From contig NC_088170.1 in the NCBI RefSeq assembly GCF_028769735.1, positions 63,155,085 through 63,219,084 on the forward strand: DNA of 64,000 bases. Direction: 5' to 3'. The stretch's first letter is position 1; the number at the start of each line of letters is the position of its first letter. This document shows, piece by piece, positions 40,476 to 52,955 of this stretch. The notes under the pieces were generated by a model. It did not search any database and was not told the origin of the DNA. It was given only the letters and a program-made list of their open reading frames with translations. A program made the translations under genes and the position numbers. The stretch comes from Zonotrichia leucophrys gambelii. Its lineage: Eukaryota > Chordata > Aves > Passeriformes > Passerellidae.

Positions 40476-43400
40476 GACCCATCATTATGTTAGAGGAGTC
40501 TAGCATGGGTTGAGAATTTATGTTTGCATATAAATATATTTTGGGGATTTAAAAAAAATTGGGACGATAAACTGCAAATGCTGAACAAGCAAATCTCCTA
40601 AAACCTGAAATTCTTCATTACTGATGTAGTAAAAATGCTAGCAACATGATTTCACAAGGACCATAAACAACCTTTTTTTTATATCTATTCCTGCCAAATC
40701 ACAGTCTGAAGAGTACTGTATATTGCCTGTCATCAAATTCTTATAAATAATGAACATCTTTTGCTCAGGCCAAAGGGATAGGAGAAGCTGTCAGTGATAT
40801 TTTTGTCTTTCTCCCATTTTTGACTACTAGACATTTTTTGGTTGAGTTTATGTTGGGTTTTTTTTTTTTATTTTTCATTAATGAAATTTTTGGCCTTTAT
40901 TTAGCATGAAAATACAGAAAAAAATTATTCATAAGGATCCTTTGAACTATATTGCAGTAGATCCCACAAAGCAGACAAGTCTCATGCTTCTCATATAATC
41001 TTCCTTGACTAGAAAGTTTCCTTCACAATTAGGAACTTTGGATATGAAAATTCAAAAAGAATGGTAATATAATTTCCGAATGTTACACGTATATGTCAAA
41101 CTAGGCTTTGCCATTTGACCATTAGAAGGTTTCTTTTACATTGACTTTATAATGTGCAGAAGTTGGCAAAACCAGTTTTTAATCCATTCCTTGATACTGG
41201 AGGTCTAAGTACCAAGAGGCAACCAGCAGCAGGCAGGTGAGTTACAGAGGGTGCTGTGGCACTGTGCTTCCCCATGGAAAAGCAAAGACAACATGATGGA
41301 TTATTGCTGCTTCCTGGGACACAGAATTGGTTCTGTTCTTGTGGAGTTTATGAGGGAAAAGGTTGGCACTTCCACAGGGCAAATGGAGTTTCAGTCTGAA
41401 ACACAACACTGCATTCAGCAACAAATCTCAGATCATTACATGTAACTGGAGGACTCTTGTTGACTTTTAATAAGAGTTGAGCAGATCCTGATTGACAGAA
41501 GAGGCAATAAAGCACACCAGGTATACTCCAGCGAGACACGGCAGAAAGACATGACATAAACAACTGCCAATTCTCTGCTTTCACCTGAGACTAATAAAAA
41601 GTAATTTAAAGATGAGATTCAACTTTTATTTCATCAAACATTATTTTGCAGCCACATGAGCGAATCAAGTTTTGCAGCTATTGGCTGCACACACAGGCTG
41701 GGTGTCATGCCAGGGCCAAGATGTTTGGCAGGCATCCCTTTGACAACTCTGTGGTTGCAGACCTCCTGTACATACTTGCACAGAAACTGTAAAAGGAACC
41801 TTTGACATTCTGGAGGTCCTCTCAATTTCAGGTAGAATAAGAAGGGGTAGACCAGAAGAGGAACAAAGATTCATCACTAAGATCATATATTCACCAAGAG
41901 CAGTGCAGCTAAAAAGTGCATTTGGATGCTTGATTGTAATGCGCTGCAATTTACAAACCCTTTGAAGAGGTCTAGCATCAAAATGCCACAAAGAACCCCT
42001 GAGACAAATCAGAGAAACCATTCCTTCTGTTTGTAACATTGCGTCTTAAAACATGAAAAAAACTCACCAAACAAAATTTATCTTAAAATACTTTTGCTTG
42101 AGTGATTTTTATAAGTATGAAAATCATCACAGGGCAAGAAAAAAACTGAATACATAATGGTACAGTCCTGCTTTACATTGTTTTGAAAGGGGAAAAAAAT
42201 AGTCTTTAGACTGCTATGAAATACTTTGCCAAAGGGATGCAACATGAGTGAAAGCATATCAATTTATAGCTTAAACTAAGAAAATGCTTAGAGGAAATGC
42301 ACATTGAAGTCAGATTTCAATTGAAGTCGTTAACAAGGAGAAATCTCTCTTCCAAAACATGAATTTGTAGCCTTGAGGGTGATCAGAAGAACCAAGATCA
42401 AGGACAAAATGGAATTTGTCAAATGGAGATAAACACATTGGTTTTGAAATTGTGCTCTGAGAGAATCATGATGGTTTCCTTTGTTTTAATATATACAGTA
42501 GGCTCAGTAGAGTCAGTTCCTCAAACTGAATCTTGGTGATGACATTTCAAATTTTTCACCAATTTAAAGACTGAGTTTATTTTTAAAACTTCTCAAATAT
42601 TATTTCTTCAAAATTATTTAAGTCCTTTCTTAAGAGGAGTTTGAAATTATGGCTAAAGTACTACATATTTTTATAATGCAATATTTTCATTCTTTTTCAA
42701 CATGCTCTTTCATGTTTAATCCTGAATCCTTAACTGATTTAAATAAATGCCAAACATTAACTAACCAACACAAAACATTTTAAATAGTATACTCAAGAGG
42801 GCTTTTTTCCCTGTAAAACAAAGATTGTTATCTTTATTTCTACAGGCTATGAATTTCTTCAAGAAATGATGATTTTTGTAATTACACTGTCTGCATGCTA
42901 TAACTTCATCACATTTGCCTGGCTACAAGAAGAAAACCAGGGCAAGAGTTTTAATAATATATAAATTTCCATTGCACACTTTCAGTATATTTATTGATGA
43001 AAAGTTCCTCAAAAGGCCTGACACAGATGCTCACCCTTGCACACCATCCTGTAAATCATGTAAATAGCATTAATCCTCTTTTCATTTAAGCAAAATATAA
43101 CGCCTGCTTTCAGTGAAATAATGATGAGTACGATATCTGATGAAGAGCTTAAAATAGCAGATGGTGTTATCACTTTGAAAGCAGGGAGCTAGCTGCAGAG
43201 AAGCAGCAACATGCAGGATATTCTGATCTTGCACCTTCAGATAGTGCTTTAAAGCAGGAACAGGAAAGTGATTGATGTTAGGCTGCAAACCGTCTGCTCC
43301 TTGCATCCCTGGCGTGGCACTTATGGCCCCAGAGCTCTGCTACAGCAATACTTACAGCAGCCTTTGTCAACAAAGTGCAGTTATGAAAGGAACTAGCATA

Positions 43401-43840
43401 CATTCTCTGCCAAAAAATCCCTGTCTCACTGATCAAGGCACTCTAAGGTTACTTGTAAGCACTCCAGAACTTCCTAGCAGTCACCCCTTGTGATATGGGT
43501 AGATAATAAACCTGAATTTTGTCCTAAATGTTGGTAGACAATCAGTTGCCTATCAAGAGGGAAGTGCAAAAGCTCTCCTCTCTGCCTCAAAAGTGGCCTT
43601 GAGATGCTTGTGCATCTTTGCCTAAGATATTTCTAAGCAGACATTGAGTTCTATGTGGCCCTGAGAATGATAAAATATTACTCATCACGTGTTTTTTCCA
43701 AACACTCTTAATTCTCATTATCAGCCCTTATAGCCAAGCACATTTATGTGTGGAGCCATAATAAAAACCATTCGTTTCTAAACCCTTGGAATTTTACTGC
43801 TCTTTAATTCAATGTAAGAAATAAAAAAACTTCAATCTGT

Positions 43841-43926
43841 TATATACACACACACATATTTTACAGATACATACATATATATATATAATTTATATGTATA
43901 TATGCATGTGTGTGAATACATATATG
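43841..43926. repeat. Compound (AC)n/(AT)n microsatellite
   Basis: A TATA(CA)n block, then ATACATAC(AT)n, then TATGTATATATGCATGTGTGTG. The two ends are partly complementary (ACACACA against TGTGTGT), so the tract can fold back. Confidence 0.9.
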
Positions 43927-46900
43927 ATATCCTCTACTGTTTTTGTACACAGAAATCTCTGAACTATGTATAAACAAAGACCACAATTTGGTTCCTTATC
44001 TTGGTCAAAGTCAAGGTGATTTATATCAAGCATGAATTAACATGATTATTGGATTTGAATTTGCTTTGGTAGGAAAACTGCTCTTTCCTAGTCATTCAAA
44101 ACCAGTGAAAGCTGCTAGAAATAGAAAACATTTTCATGTATGAAATTGAACCAGTCATAATTCAGCCTTAGGTTATGTGGCTGGTCATTAATTAGCCAGG
44201 ATTTAAGTGGCCAGGTGATTACTAATTAAAAATACTATACTTCGATTAAACATTTGCCTACTTTAGAATTCGGAAGTGACTGTCTAAATGTGCCCTACAT
44301 TTTTGTTACTCAATGGAACTGTTAGTCCCTGAGTAAATTTTACTGCCCTCTAGCTAGAGAACAGAGGAAGATATCATGGATAAACATGGTGAAACTCTTA
44401 GTCTTAATTACAATAAATTCTAAATTGAAAATATCAGGGAAGTTAAAGTAGGCGTGCTGAAACCAGTTCCTGCAAATGGCAACGAAACATTTTTTCTGCT
44501 GTAACAGACCTCAGCAGCCCTCCAGGATGACTAGTCAGCCTTAAAAAAACTAAATTCTTCCACATTCAATGTTTTATATTACACATTTACATATTAAAAT
44601 CTGACTATGAGCATGGAGAGTATCAGTTTTTGTCTGCAACATTTCATCTCTCCCTTCCTTAACAGTATGTTACTATTTGAAATATTTGTGCTTGGAGAAT
44701 ACATTTTTATAACCCAGATGATTTCCTTCTAAGTTCAGTTTGCTCATTCTGCCTGCTGCAGCTTGACTCTACTGCAGAAAGTTGAAAGCAGTTCCAACAA
44801 CAGGTAAAAAGACATATTTCAAAGGGTAAGGCAGGCACAGCTGGTTCTTACCCACACTTTTTCCAGACAAGAGCAGTGTCCAGTGCATAGCTGCACAACC
44901 TGAGGGTCAGGTAATGCCAAATCCCCTCAAGTCACTCAAGAGAACACAGTGGGTAAAACACAAAACAGATCCCTCAATATGTGCAAATTGCTGCATTTAA
45001 CTGCACCAGACCCCATCGTGCAACAGAACTGTACAGACCACTCTAAAGGCTCAACATCTCATTTTCATACTGTATTACCTTTGTTCTTTACCATAATTAT
45101 GAAGTAGGAAAAAAAATCCATCCCAAACCAATTAGAAATACAAATAAAACCATGCATAATGCTTGAATTAGACAATTATGTCCTTCATGTGCCTTTCAGG
45201 CCCACATGCTTCCAGTGTAGCTCTGTTAGGCTTATAAAAATATATCCCTCCTGTCCTCTGGAAACCCAATCCACTTCAATCTGTAATGTAAATAGTTTCT
45301 TTTTAACACGCAGTGTGTGCTGATTTCACCTTAATTATATATTTCCCATTGCGAGAACTCAAACTGTGGGATACTGGGAAAGAATTTCACCAGCAGCCTA
45401 TAAAGAACAGGGGCTGAAGCTTGGCTTCCATTAACACCTCATTAGCCAGAGTCTGTACTGTATGTAAAATGAGCTAATGATTTTTAAATGAAGTTGTCAA
45501 CCTATAACTTAATAATGCAGAAATCTATTTCTCTGTAATATGGACATGCTATAACACATGTTTATCTCTACAAATCAACGTGAAGATATTGGAGTACACA
45601 GATCTTGGTTGCTCATCTTCAAACACTGATCTTTAGTGCAAACATAACACTAATACCACAAGTGGTACTGATTGCAGTATAAATTTCCTAATGGACACAA
45701 GATCATGGTTTGAGGAAAACACCTTTAAGTTCTGGATATAAACCTATCTCAACTTACTAAAAATGAAGTTAGAACCATAAAATGACTGCTAGGTGATTAT
45801 AGGATCAAGTCACATCTGATAAAGAAATGGCAACATGCACATTTGAGCTTACTGTGAATTGAGACCATCACCTGCCTTAGCAAAAATCACCATTACAGTT
45901 TGCATTGGCTTGACAGGTTTAACAGTAGTTCATGAGTGCAGGACTTTCATTAATTCCCACTGAAGCAGAGTAAATGGCCATGGAGTCAAACAGGGGTTGC
46001 ACAATACATCCCTTAATTGGCAGGGGGATTGTGGTATTCCAATCCATCAGGCAACCCCTCTGCAAGGGTTAGGACCTGATCTTGCTGCTGTGGGTTTGGA
46101 GACATGTGTGCACTGCAGGTGAAGGTCTGGTTTGCTGGGAGAGCAAAAGGCTCCCCTTCACTGTCAGGCCACTAACTCACTTTCACTGAGCACCACTTTA
46201 AAAGTGATTTAAAGAGATGATTTGTGAATTGTTAAAAATCAAAGGACACTCTAATTCGTGCAAGTGTTCTCTTGATTGAATGGAAACAAGATTTTTAAAT
46301 GGACTGGTTTCAATTATTCTTCCACAACAACAAAAAATCTGATGTCCATAACCTCATCATACTCATCACAGAAGCTCTTAACATTCCAGTCAGCACTGAC
46401 CTATCTTGCAAGGACCTGAATTCCAACTAGCCACCAACATCTGCAGTTCCAAAGGGAGGCAGTGAGCAGGCCTGCTGACTTCCATTGCAGGGTCTTGGCA
46501 GTGAATTTTTTATCTGAGGCTGCAGCTACTCCACACTGAAAATTTGCACTTAAGGGTTTCATCCTCTCTCTGTGCCCCAACAGCAACTCACAGGACAGGC
46601 TGAAGCACCTTCATACAGAGGGTGCACACCCACATCTTTGTAACTTCCCCAAGCTCTCTGGTACCCACAGCAGCCTTTCTCTGGAGCAAATGCAATTCAG
46701 ATGAGGGTCCCTCCTGCTGCTTCTGTTTGATTAGTGAGGACAGCAGTGACATTTGCTCTTTGTATTCGTGCTGGGTCACTACATTCTTGTGGCAGGGCGG
46801 GCTGCAGTAGCTGTTCCCAGGGTGGCAGGCAGGTATGCCATTTCCAACCCTTGCTTGGGGATAGATATGTGGTCAGGCACTCCCTGGCTGCAACGCTGCT

Positions 46901-48877
46901 TGTAAAATCAATCTCATTTCCTAAGGGTGAAAAATGTGATGGGGTATTGTACAAGGTGAAATACAACATGGTGATGTGTGTGACTGTGGTAGGGAATTGA
47001 TGAGGACAGATCTTTCTGTGTTGTTGGATCTGAGGGAGCTGCCATCAGGCAGGTAAGGTTTGGCCCTCTGTGAGAAATTGATGTTTTAAGATCTCTTTGA
47101 AGATATCAGAGTTATGATGTGTTATGGCCAAATTACTGGCTCACTGCTGAAAAGAGAAGTAGTATGCAGTGAAATGTACACTAGTTCCAACCATTGGAAA
47201 GCAATTACTACTACAAGTGAGCAGAGAAGCAGTTAATAGTCACAGCACCACAGTGGGGAGCTTGCCAAAATTTTCAGCTAAGCCAAAGTCCTGAACCAAC
47301 ATAACACTTGGTCTATTTGTCTCATTTACTGTGCTTTTCTCATCCCCCTTAACCCATCAGAAGCAAAATGTCAGTAACAATTAGAGCCCTAGCAGTTACA
47401 TCTAGAAATAAATCAATATTCAAATGCACATTTTCAACAGTAAGGATGTGAAAAGATTATGCAATCAGCATTTGGCACTCATTCCTACTGTACTCTGAAG
47501 CCATAGGTTAAAAGTGGTTTATGTGTTAAAAGGGGTCATATAATTTATTTCATTCAGAGCAATTAATTGTTTACTTACAAGACAGCTTTCCATGAAAAAA
47601 TACTTCTTTCTCTAAAACATTTCATAGCCCTATAAAAGCAAGCCCCATTTCTTATAGCTTCCTAGCAAGACTTTCAGACCAATTATCCTATTCAGCTTCT
47701 CCCTTCCTTATAATTGGTAATTTAGCTTGCTATATAAAACACAATTAAACCTTGTTAGGAGTAAAGCTGTATACACATGGATCTCTAGATGCTGCTAATT
47801 CTTAAAACTTAGCCATTCTTAAAATAGGTATTCTGATGTACTTCACACTGATGCAGCTTAGTTATTACTTGTATAGCCATTGAGATGTTCTTGAGTAAAC
47901 TGGAATTTGCTCATTCCCAACAATGTCAGCAAAAAAGCATTTTGTTTTCATCTTTGCCTAAGAGGTAATGTCCAAACATCACTGAATGGCCAATCATCAC
48001 TTTATCTTGCACAATTACATTTATTTCTCCTATTGCAATGACCATCTCTCATACCTGTGTAAGTATATAATCTACAAATGTATGCCCTGCTGCAGAGAAC
48101 TGAAATGCCATGGCTATGCACAGGTATTTTATACATATACAAAATTAAACCCAAATCATAGGGAAGAGTTTAAATGACATGCAATCCAGAACAGAGACAC
48201 TGAAGGAGCTAAGGAAGAAAGGTTCAGCCTTCAGGTAGCTGAGACTTAAATAATTTTAAGCAAAAATAAAAGTTCTAAGTATTCCATAAAAATATGTCGG
48301 AAAAAATAACATTTTTCCTTTGGCTAACTCAGTGAAACAGCAAGCAGACTTACATTGGCAGGTACTCATTTTAATTATAGTGTGATGACACTTGCTAGTT
48401 TAGAAAATGAATCATATGGTTGCACAGGAATTCAGTCCTTTTGCCTTAGCTATATTTGTAGACAGATAGAATTCTAAAAGTGAAATAGACATTTAATTGT
48501 TCAAGGGTTACATGATGCATGTTTATTCAGCAATAATTTTAGGTTATCTTCTCCATTTCTTTCCCTCTTAATAAGAGACCTGACTGCCTTCTTACAGCAT
48601 GGAGAGTAAGAGAGAACGACATGCAAATCTAACACACTTTCAGGTAGAAGAATATTTCAGTAGTCTAAAATCATCACTGCAAGTACCTTAAGTCTTCCAC
48701 AATTCACTAAACTTAATCTAGGATGCAGCTTAGCACAAGGAAACAATTCTCAAGATTTCTGAACAGGAACACTTTACTCCATCAAAGGACCATAATTTAA
48801 TCCCGATGCAATGCATTCAGTGAAGGCAGTGGACTTGCAGAGTACAAAGTCTTGCAAAACCTGACACACTGACCTAC

Positions 48878-48992
48878 CTTTATGTGACAGACGTAACCTC
48901 GGCTGCCTCGTATCTGCAGCGTGACATCCAGCCGGGAGCTCCAGTAACAAGCCACACAGTGCCAGCATCAGAAGGTCCTGAGCAGATGCCAT
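48878..48992 (-). CDS. SEMA3E: SEMA3E coding exon 1 (signal peptide and mature N-terminus)
   Basis: This is the first coding exon of semaphorin 3E, a secreted class 3 semaphorin. In known vertebrates it binds plexin-D1 and guides axons and blood vessels. The 115 bases encode 38 residues plus one base of the next codon. The peptide starts MASAQDLL, has a leucine-rich hydrophobic core (LALCGLLLEL), a likely signal cleavage at about GCHA/ADT, and then PRLRLSHK. From memory, human SEMA3E shares the MASA start, the LLLEL core, the ADT and the PRLRLSHK, and other class 3 semaphorins differ here. The exon ends AAAG followed by GTAGGT (intron from 48877), a consensus donor in phase 1. The chosen ATG (48992-48990) has A at -3 and G at +4. 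The sema, PSI and Ig domains lie in later exons off the left edge. An in-frame upstream ATG exists at 49160 but has a poorer context. Confidence 0.9.
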
Positions 48993-49215
48993 CCTGCCCA
49001 GGATAAATTTCTTGTTCTCTTCACTGAACTGCTGCTGTTTGTTGTTTTGCTGGGGTGTTTTTAAGGCTCCAACTTCCACTTTGCCAGTGCAGTTAGATCT
49101 CTCTCTCTCTCTCTCTTTGGTCAGTTTTTGGGATGTCTCTATGGGAAATTCAGCGTTCATCAGAGCAGCACACAGCCTCAGCTAGCCATTTGTCAGGCTG
49201 TGCAAATGTCATGTA
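48993..49215 (-). other. SEMA3E: Inferred SEMA3E 5' untranslated region
   Basis: This is the stretch between the chosen SEMA3E start codon and a start site about 30 bases downstream of a TATA-like box. The right boundary is inference, not seen. The frame stays open upstream of the start codon to another ATG at 49160-49158, so 56 extra residues could be read in frame. That part is low-complexity (Glu/Arg repeats from a GA tract, Gln/Asn-rich) and has no signal-peptide character, which fits untranslated leader better than protein. Confidence 0.5.
49098..49116. repeat. (TC)n microsatellite in the SEMA3E leader
   Basis: A dinucleotide run of TC on the plus strand, which is GA on the SEMA3E strand. 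It lies inside the inferred 5' UTR and is the source of the Arg-Glu repeats in the in-frame upstream extension. Confidence 0.9.
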
Positions 49216-49242
49216 AAAATATTCCCCTCCCTAGGATAATTG

Positions 49243-49250
49243 TTTATAAA
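49243..49250 (-). promoter_or_regulatory. Candidate TATA box for SEMA3E
   Basis: The sequence TTTATAAA reads the same on both strands. On the minus strand it sits in CACTTTATAAACAATT, about 250 bases upstream of the SEMA3E start codon. A start site about 30 bases downstream would fall near 49215. This rests on motif and position only. TATA-like strings are common in AT-rich DNA, and class 3 semaphorin promoters need not use one. Confidence 0.35.
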
Positions 49251-49370
49251 GTGCAAGGACATTCCAAGGCGTTACTCTGCAGTGTTGTGTCTTGAGCTGT
49301 CTTTAGTAACTCTGCCAGTGGATTCAGGAAGAAGCTGTATTTTCAGTCCCTCCTGCAAGGCAATTCATTC

Positions 49371-49414
49371 AGAGAAGGAGGGAGGGAGAGGAGAAAAAAA
49401 AAAAAAAAAAAAAA
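49371..49414. repeat. Purine tract with poly(A) in SEMA3E upstream region
   Basis: This is 44 bases of unbroken purine on the plus strand: GGAGGGAGGGAGAGGAG-type sequence, then 21 adenines (49394-49414). On the SEMA3E strand it is a polypyrimidine/poly(T) tract about 380-420 bases upstream of the start codon. Such tracts vary in length and can affect nucleosome placement. No function is shown. Confidence 0.85.
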
Positions 49415-49575
49415 CACAACACGGAAAAAAGGAGAAAGCACCCTCCTCCTTGGTGCTCCTCAGAACTCAGCCCCTTGCTCTGACTTGCCAAATAGCTAGC
49501 TTTAATTCACCTTTCACCTTTGCTAATTAAAAACAAGAAGTGCCATAGCCTCCTGGAGTTGCAGGATCCACCCAG

Positions 49576-49725
49576 CGGGAAGCCGGGCTGTCAGGCTACT
49601 GTATTCACCGGGAAAGTTCAGGGAGGGTTTGGGCAATGCACGGTCCTGGCTGCTCCTAGGAAGCGTTTAATCCACGTGCCGTGCTCTGATTCCTCAATCG
49701 CTGTGTGGTTTCACGTTGTAAAACG
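49576..49725. promoter_or_regulatory. Local CpG cluster with CACGTG E-box upstream of SEMA3E
   Basis: Ten CpG dinucleotides occur in 150 bases (first at 49576, last at 49724), while the rest of the window is strongly CpG-poor. A CACGTG E-box lies at 49673-49678. The cluster is about 600-750 bases upstream of the SEMA3E start codon, so it is a plausible distal part of the promoter, an alternative start region or a proximal enhancer. It is too short to be called a CpG island by usual criteria. The regulatory role is inferred. Confidence 0.45.
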
Positions 49726-50790
49726 CCAGGAGAAGGGGCAGAATTCCTCCTGTCCCTCCCTCTCAAAAAGTCATTTCAGCTTTTGTTCCCAGCTCAGTTT
49801 TAGAGGAGGATCAACCCTTGCATTAACCATTTAAGTACATTATCACTCAGTGTCGTTAAACAGCATGCTCCTGAGTGGATCAGGGTAAAAAGAGTCTAGC
49901 TGTATACACTTTCTCACTTTAAAGAAAAAGGAGCTGCTTTTTACATTTTTCCCCCATTTATGTGCTTTTACATACTAGCTTCTCCTCTTTACATTTTAAA
50001 TGTCTCTGAGTCTGGAACCTGAGGTCATTTATATATGTCAGTAAAATTATTTAACATAAATCTGAATATATACCTGTAGGATTGGCCAGTATTTAAAAAA
50101 ATATAAAAGCCTGATCCAAGCACTGTGATGATTAACAGCATCAGATTTAAAAGTGCAAGCAGCTACCTCTTATACTGCTAACAAGTACCAGAAAACTTCA
50201 TCTCTTTTTTGCATGTGTGACTTAAAATATACCCATGGCAAGAACTAGGTTTTTATACATCAAAACTACAGATGTCTGGAATACATTAATTAAGGAATAA
50301 AGTTCTCTGTAATTAAGATCTCATGCATATAATCATTTAGGATTATGCAAGGTGCATTTTAGACATTAACAATTGCACTATTTTAATAGGATGAAGCATT
50401 AAAGTCACGTTAAGTCTTTATACTTCTCATTGTTTTTTACAGAAAAAGAATCACAAAGAAAGGAAAATGAAAACTAATATATGCATTTGACAATAACGCA
50501 CTCAAACAAAATTGGTAGTCAACCAGAGATAATAATATCTGGAGAGAAAGATTTAATAAGACATGTCTGTATGCCAGCAAACTGAAAAGAACCCAGAACA
50601 ATAATATAATGAAATGCTAATAAATGTAATAGCAGGATACATGGATGGGAGAGGACAGATCTGTTCAAGAAGAATAAAATATGTGAACTACTAGGACAGA
50701 GGAGAGAAAAAACGCAGTTGTGGTGAAAGGACAGAAGTAAATCCTCAGAATGCCCAAGGACTCCTGGAGGCTGCTGTATAATCAGGAGCA

Positions 50791-50841
50791 GGGAGCAGGT
50801 CATGTGTACCTGTCAGTTCTCCAGGAGCAGGTCATGTACAC
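50791..50841. repeat. Imperfect direct repeat, GGAGCAGGTCATGT
   Basis: Two copies of GGAGCAGGTCATGT (near 50792 and 50824) start 32 bases apart, each followed by a GTAC-containing end. Local duplication. Confidence 0.7.
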
Positions 50842-52450
50842 ATCCCTGGGCTTGCTTTGAACCAGCTGGAAGCTGTGCCAGCAGCACTTGAACCTCGGCA
50901 GCACCAGCTAAATCACACACAGCCATTTGCTCCAATTCTTGCACACAATTGCCGGTTGCAGTGGGTTTTATGCTGATGTGCCAGCTGTCTGGGAGCAGCT
51001 CAGCATGAGAACTGGAGATATTGTCAGTGGAGAAGGCAAAGCAGGCTCAGCCTGCAAGCACAGCCCTCAGCAGGGATGGGTTTGTGTCCACCTGATGGGA
51101 TTGTTGCTGCTGGCACCTTTCTGTGCTGCTGAGGCACACAGGTATTCTGCCTTTGGCCATTGAGGGCTGCTGTAAAGCAGCATGATCTGGTCCCTCTTAA
51201 GGTTAGTGAAGACTCCCCTTTGGTTGTGATACTGCGAGTTCTTACTGAAATATTTGCATTTTTCCTAAAAGAAAAAAGAAAACCGAAACCACCCCACAAA
51301 TGTACAATTAAGACATTTCTCAAATACTCATTCTCTGTCATCATAAGCTTGCAAAATGTAAGCATTTCTGATTCTGAGGTAGTCCAAATGGAATTTTTCT
51401 CTTTGAAAGATCTTGTTGTGGAAAATTTAATACTTTTTTTTAGTTATGAGGTGTACTTTCAAAAAGTGCACAAAAATCCAAATGTGAGCTCACACCATGT
51501 AAGCTAAAACCATATTCAGTGAGTAAAGCAAATATTAGTGCAATATCTCAACTCTTGTTTCTCTCTCCCTCCAAGCTGCTATATTGTGTTATTGATTACT
51601 TTTCCTGGGCTTAAGCTGGCATCTGAGATGCTTAACAGGCTGAATAGGTACACTTTGGTTATCCTGAGATGATACCAAAAAGGTTAGTGTGGCAAATTCA
51701 AAACAATTTCCCGAACAATAATGTTCTGTTTTCTTTTTCCAGCAGGGGAAAGGGAGGAGGGAGCACAAGGGAGCTGCTAGGAGCTATGTGGGCCTTGTTT
51801 TGTGTTTAGATAAGATGTGGGGTGCAGCAGGTCTATTCAAACAAATACATGCATACAAATAAGGGCAATTCCCCCACCAACCTGAGCTTGCATGCACTCA
51901 CTTGCATTTCCAGCCCCACATATCCCAGCCATTACACAACTCCTTGGCTCTCTGCTAACACAACGTGACCCAGGGCTGGAGCTCCAGAGGAGTCAGAAAT
52001 ACCCAAACATGCTGATTTTCATATTTGTGCCCAAGGACAAAGCTTTTTTGTCTGAAATCTGATTCTCAAGCAGGGTGGGCTGCGTGGGTGCCTCAGGCTC
52101 CTTCTCTGCCTGCAGAGGGAAGGGCTGGGGCAAAGGCAGGGAGGCAGGAGCTGGAGCTGCTGCTCAGTGTTCAGGCTTTGGCTGTCAGCAAGAAATCTGG
52201 AAATGGCTGCTGGGCATGCAGAAAGATGCCTGCACTCAAAGCAACTTAACAATAGGAAAGGAAAATTCACATACAGGTACATGCAGAAGATGGAATTTCT
52301 TTTTTCCCTTAACTTTATGTTCTCACAAGGTGAATCCTCTCTTTATAATTCACAAATTGCTGTGTGAGGATTGCAAGCCCTTGCACCCTTACACAAGATT
52401 TGTGGCAAAGCAAGTGGTGGAAAGGTACACACAATTTCAACCCAAGAGAA

Positions 52451-52537
52451 ATGTGTGGCCTTAGGCAAGGCAGTCAAGCTCTATACCTCAGCATCTTTTC
52501 AATTTAATAGGTACACAGTCCTGCCCCAAGGGGTTAG
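52451..52537 (+). mobile_element. MIR-like SINE core remnant
   Basis: The sequence ATGTGTGGCCTTAGGCAAGG, then CAGTCAAGCTCTATACCTCAG, CATCTTTTCAATTTAATAGG and CCCCAAGGGGTTAG follows the MIR core order of TGTGTGACCTTGGGCAAGTCAC, CCTCTCTGTGCCTCAG, TTTCCTCATCTGTAAAATGG and the TCACAGGGTTGTTGTGAGG end. The tRNA-like head was not found. Confidence 0.6.
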
Positions 52538-52955
52538 ACATTTTCCTCTACAGTTTTAAATAGTAGGTAGAGGGATGGCAACACAGATGTTCAAATATTA
52601 GGATTCAGTCTTAGATCAGTACAAACACAAAGCCCCAGGGCTATGGAACCCTCATGTAGTACAGTACAAGGATCTCTGAAGAGTAAACAAAGTGGGTTTA
52701 CTCCTTATTTTCTGTTTAATAAGGCAAATGCAACAGACCTCTGTCAAACCTGAGTTTGTTTCAGTAGTATAATTGCCATTTAAGTAAATGCTGACAGATA
52801 AGTTTAAAAAAAAAAGCCCGCAAAAAGCCTAAAAAAAATGCCTGTAAGTAAAGAGCATTTGAAAATTGAAATGCAAACCCTGTATTTGATTGCCAGTGTA
52901 GAATGCCTATAATTGCACTATCCTAAAGAGGAAGATGATGAGTTTTTTTTCAAAA

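Larger units (their letters stand above)
1..48877 (-). other. SEMA3E: SEMA3E intron 1 (5' part, continues off left edge)
   Basis: The intron begins at the GTAGGT donor at 48877. I did not recognise SEMA3E exon 2 or any other exon to the left, and the first intron of vertebrate SEMA3E genes is known to be very long. By block: 613-4896 AT-rich, nothing recognised; 6303-9524 nothing beyond chance open frames; 13005-15451 and 15474-21181 AT-rich with only simple repeats; 21223-25939 nothing recognised; 29000-32364 nothing recognised; 32786-40456 nothing recognised; 40476-43840 and 43927-48877 no repeat family recognised. Unmarked parts could hide enhancers or very old repeats that cannot be seen without alignment. 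Confidence 0.75.

Noticed and set aside
41665..42039. 124-codon open frame on the minus strand
   Set aside because: No domain or family resemblance. The frame ends arbitrarily in intronic sequence.
48774..48877. Continuation of the SEMA3E exon 1 frame past the donor
   Set aside because: The frame stays open for some 34 codons after RLRLSHK, but the AAAG/GTAGGT donor and the match with known SEMA3E end exactly there. The extra codons are intron read-through.
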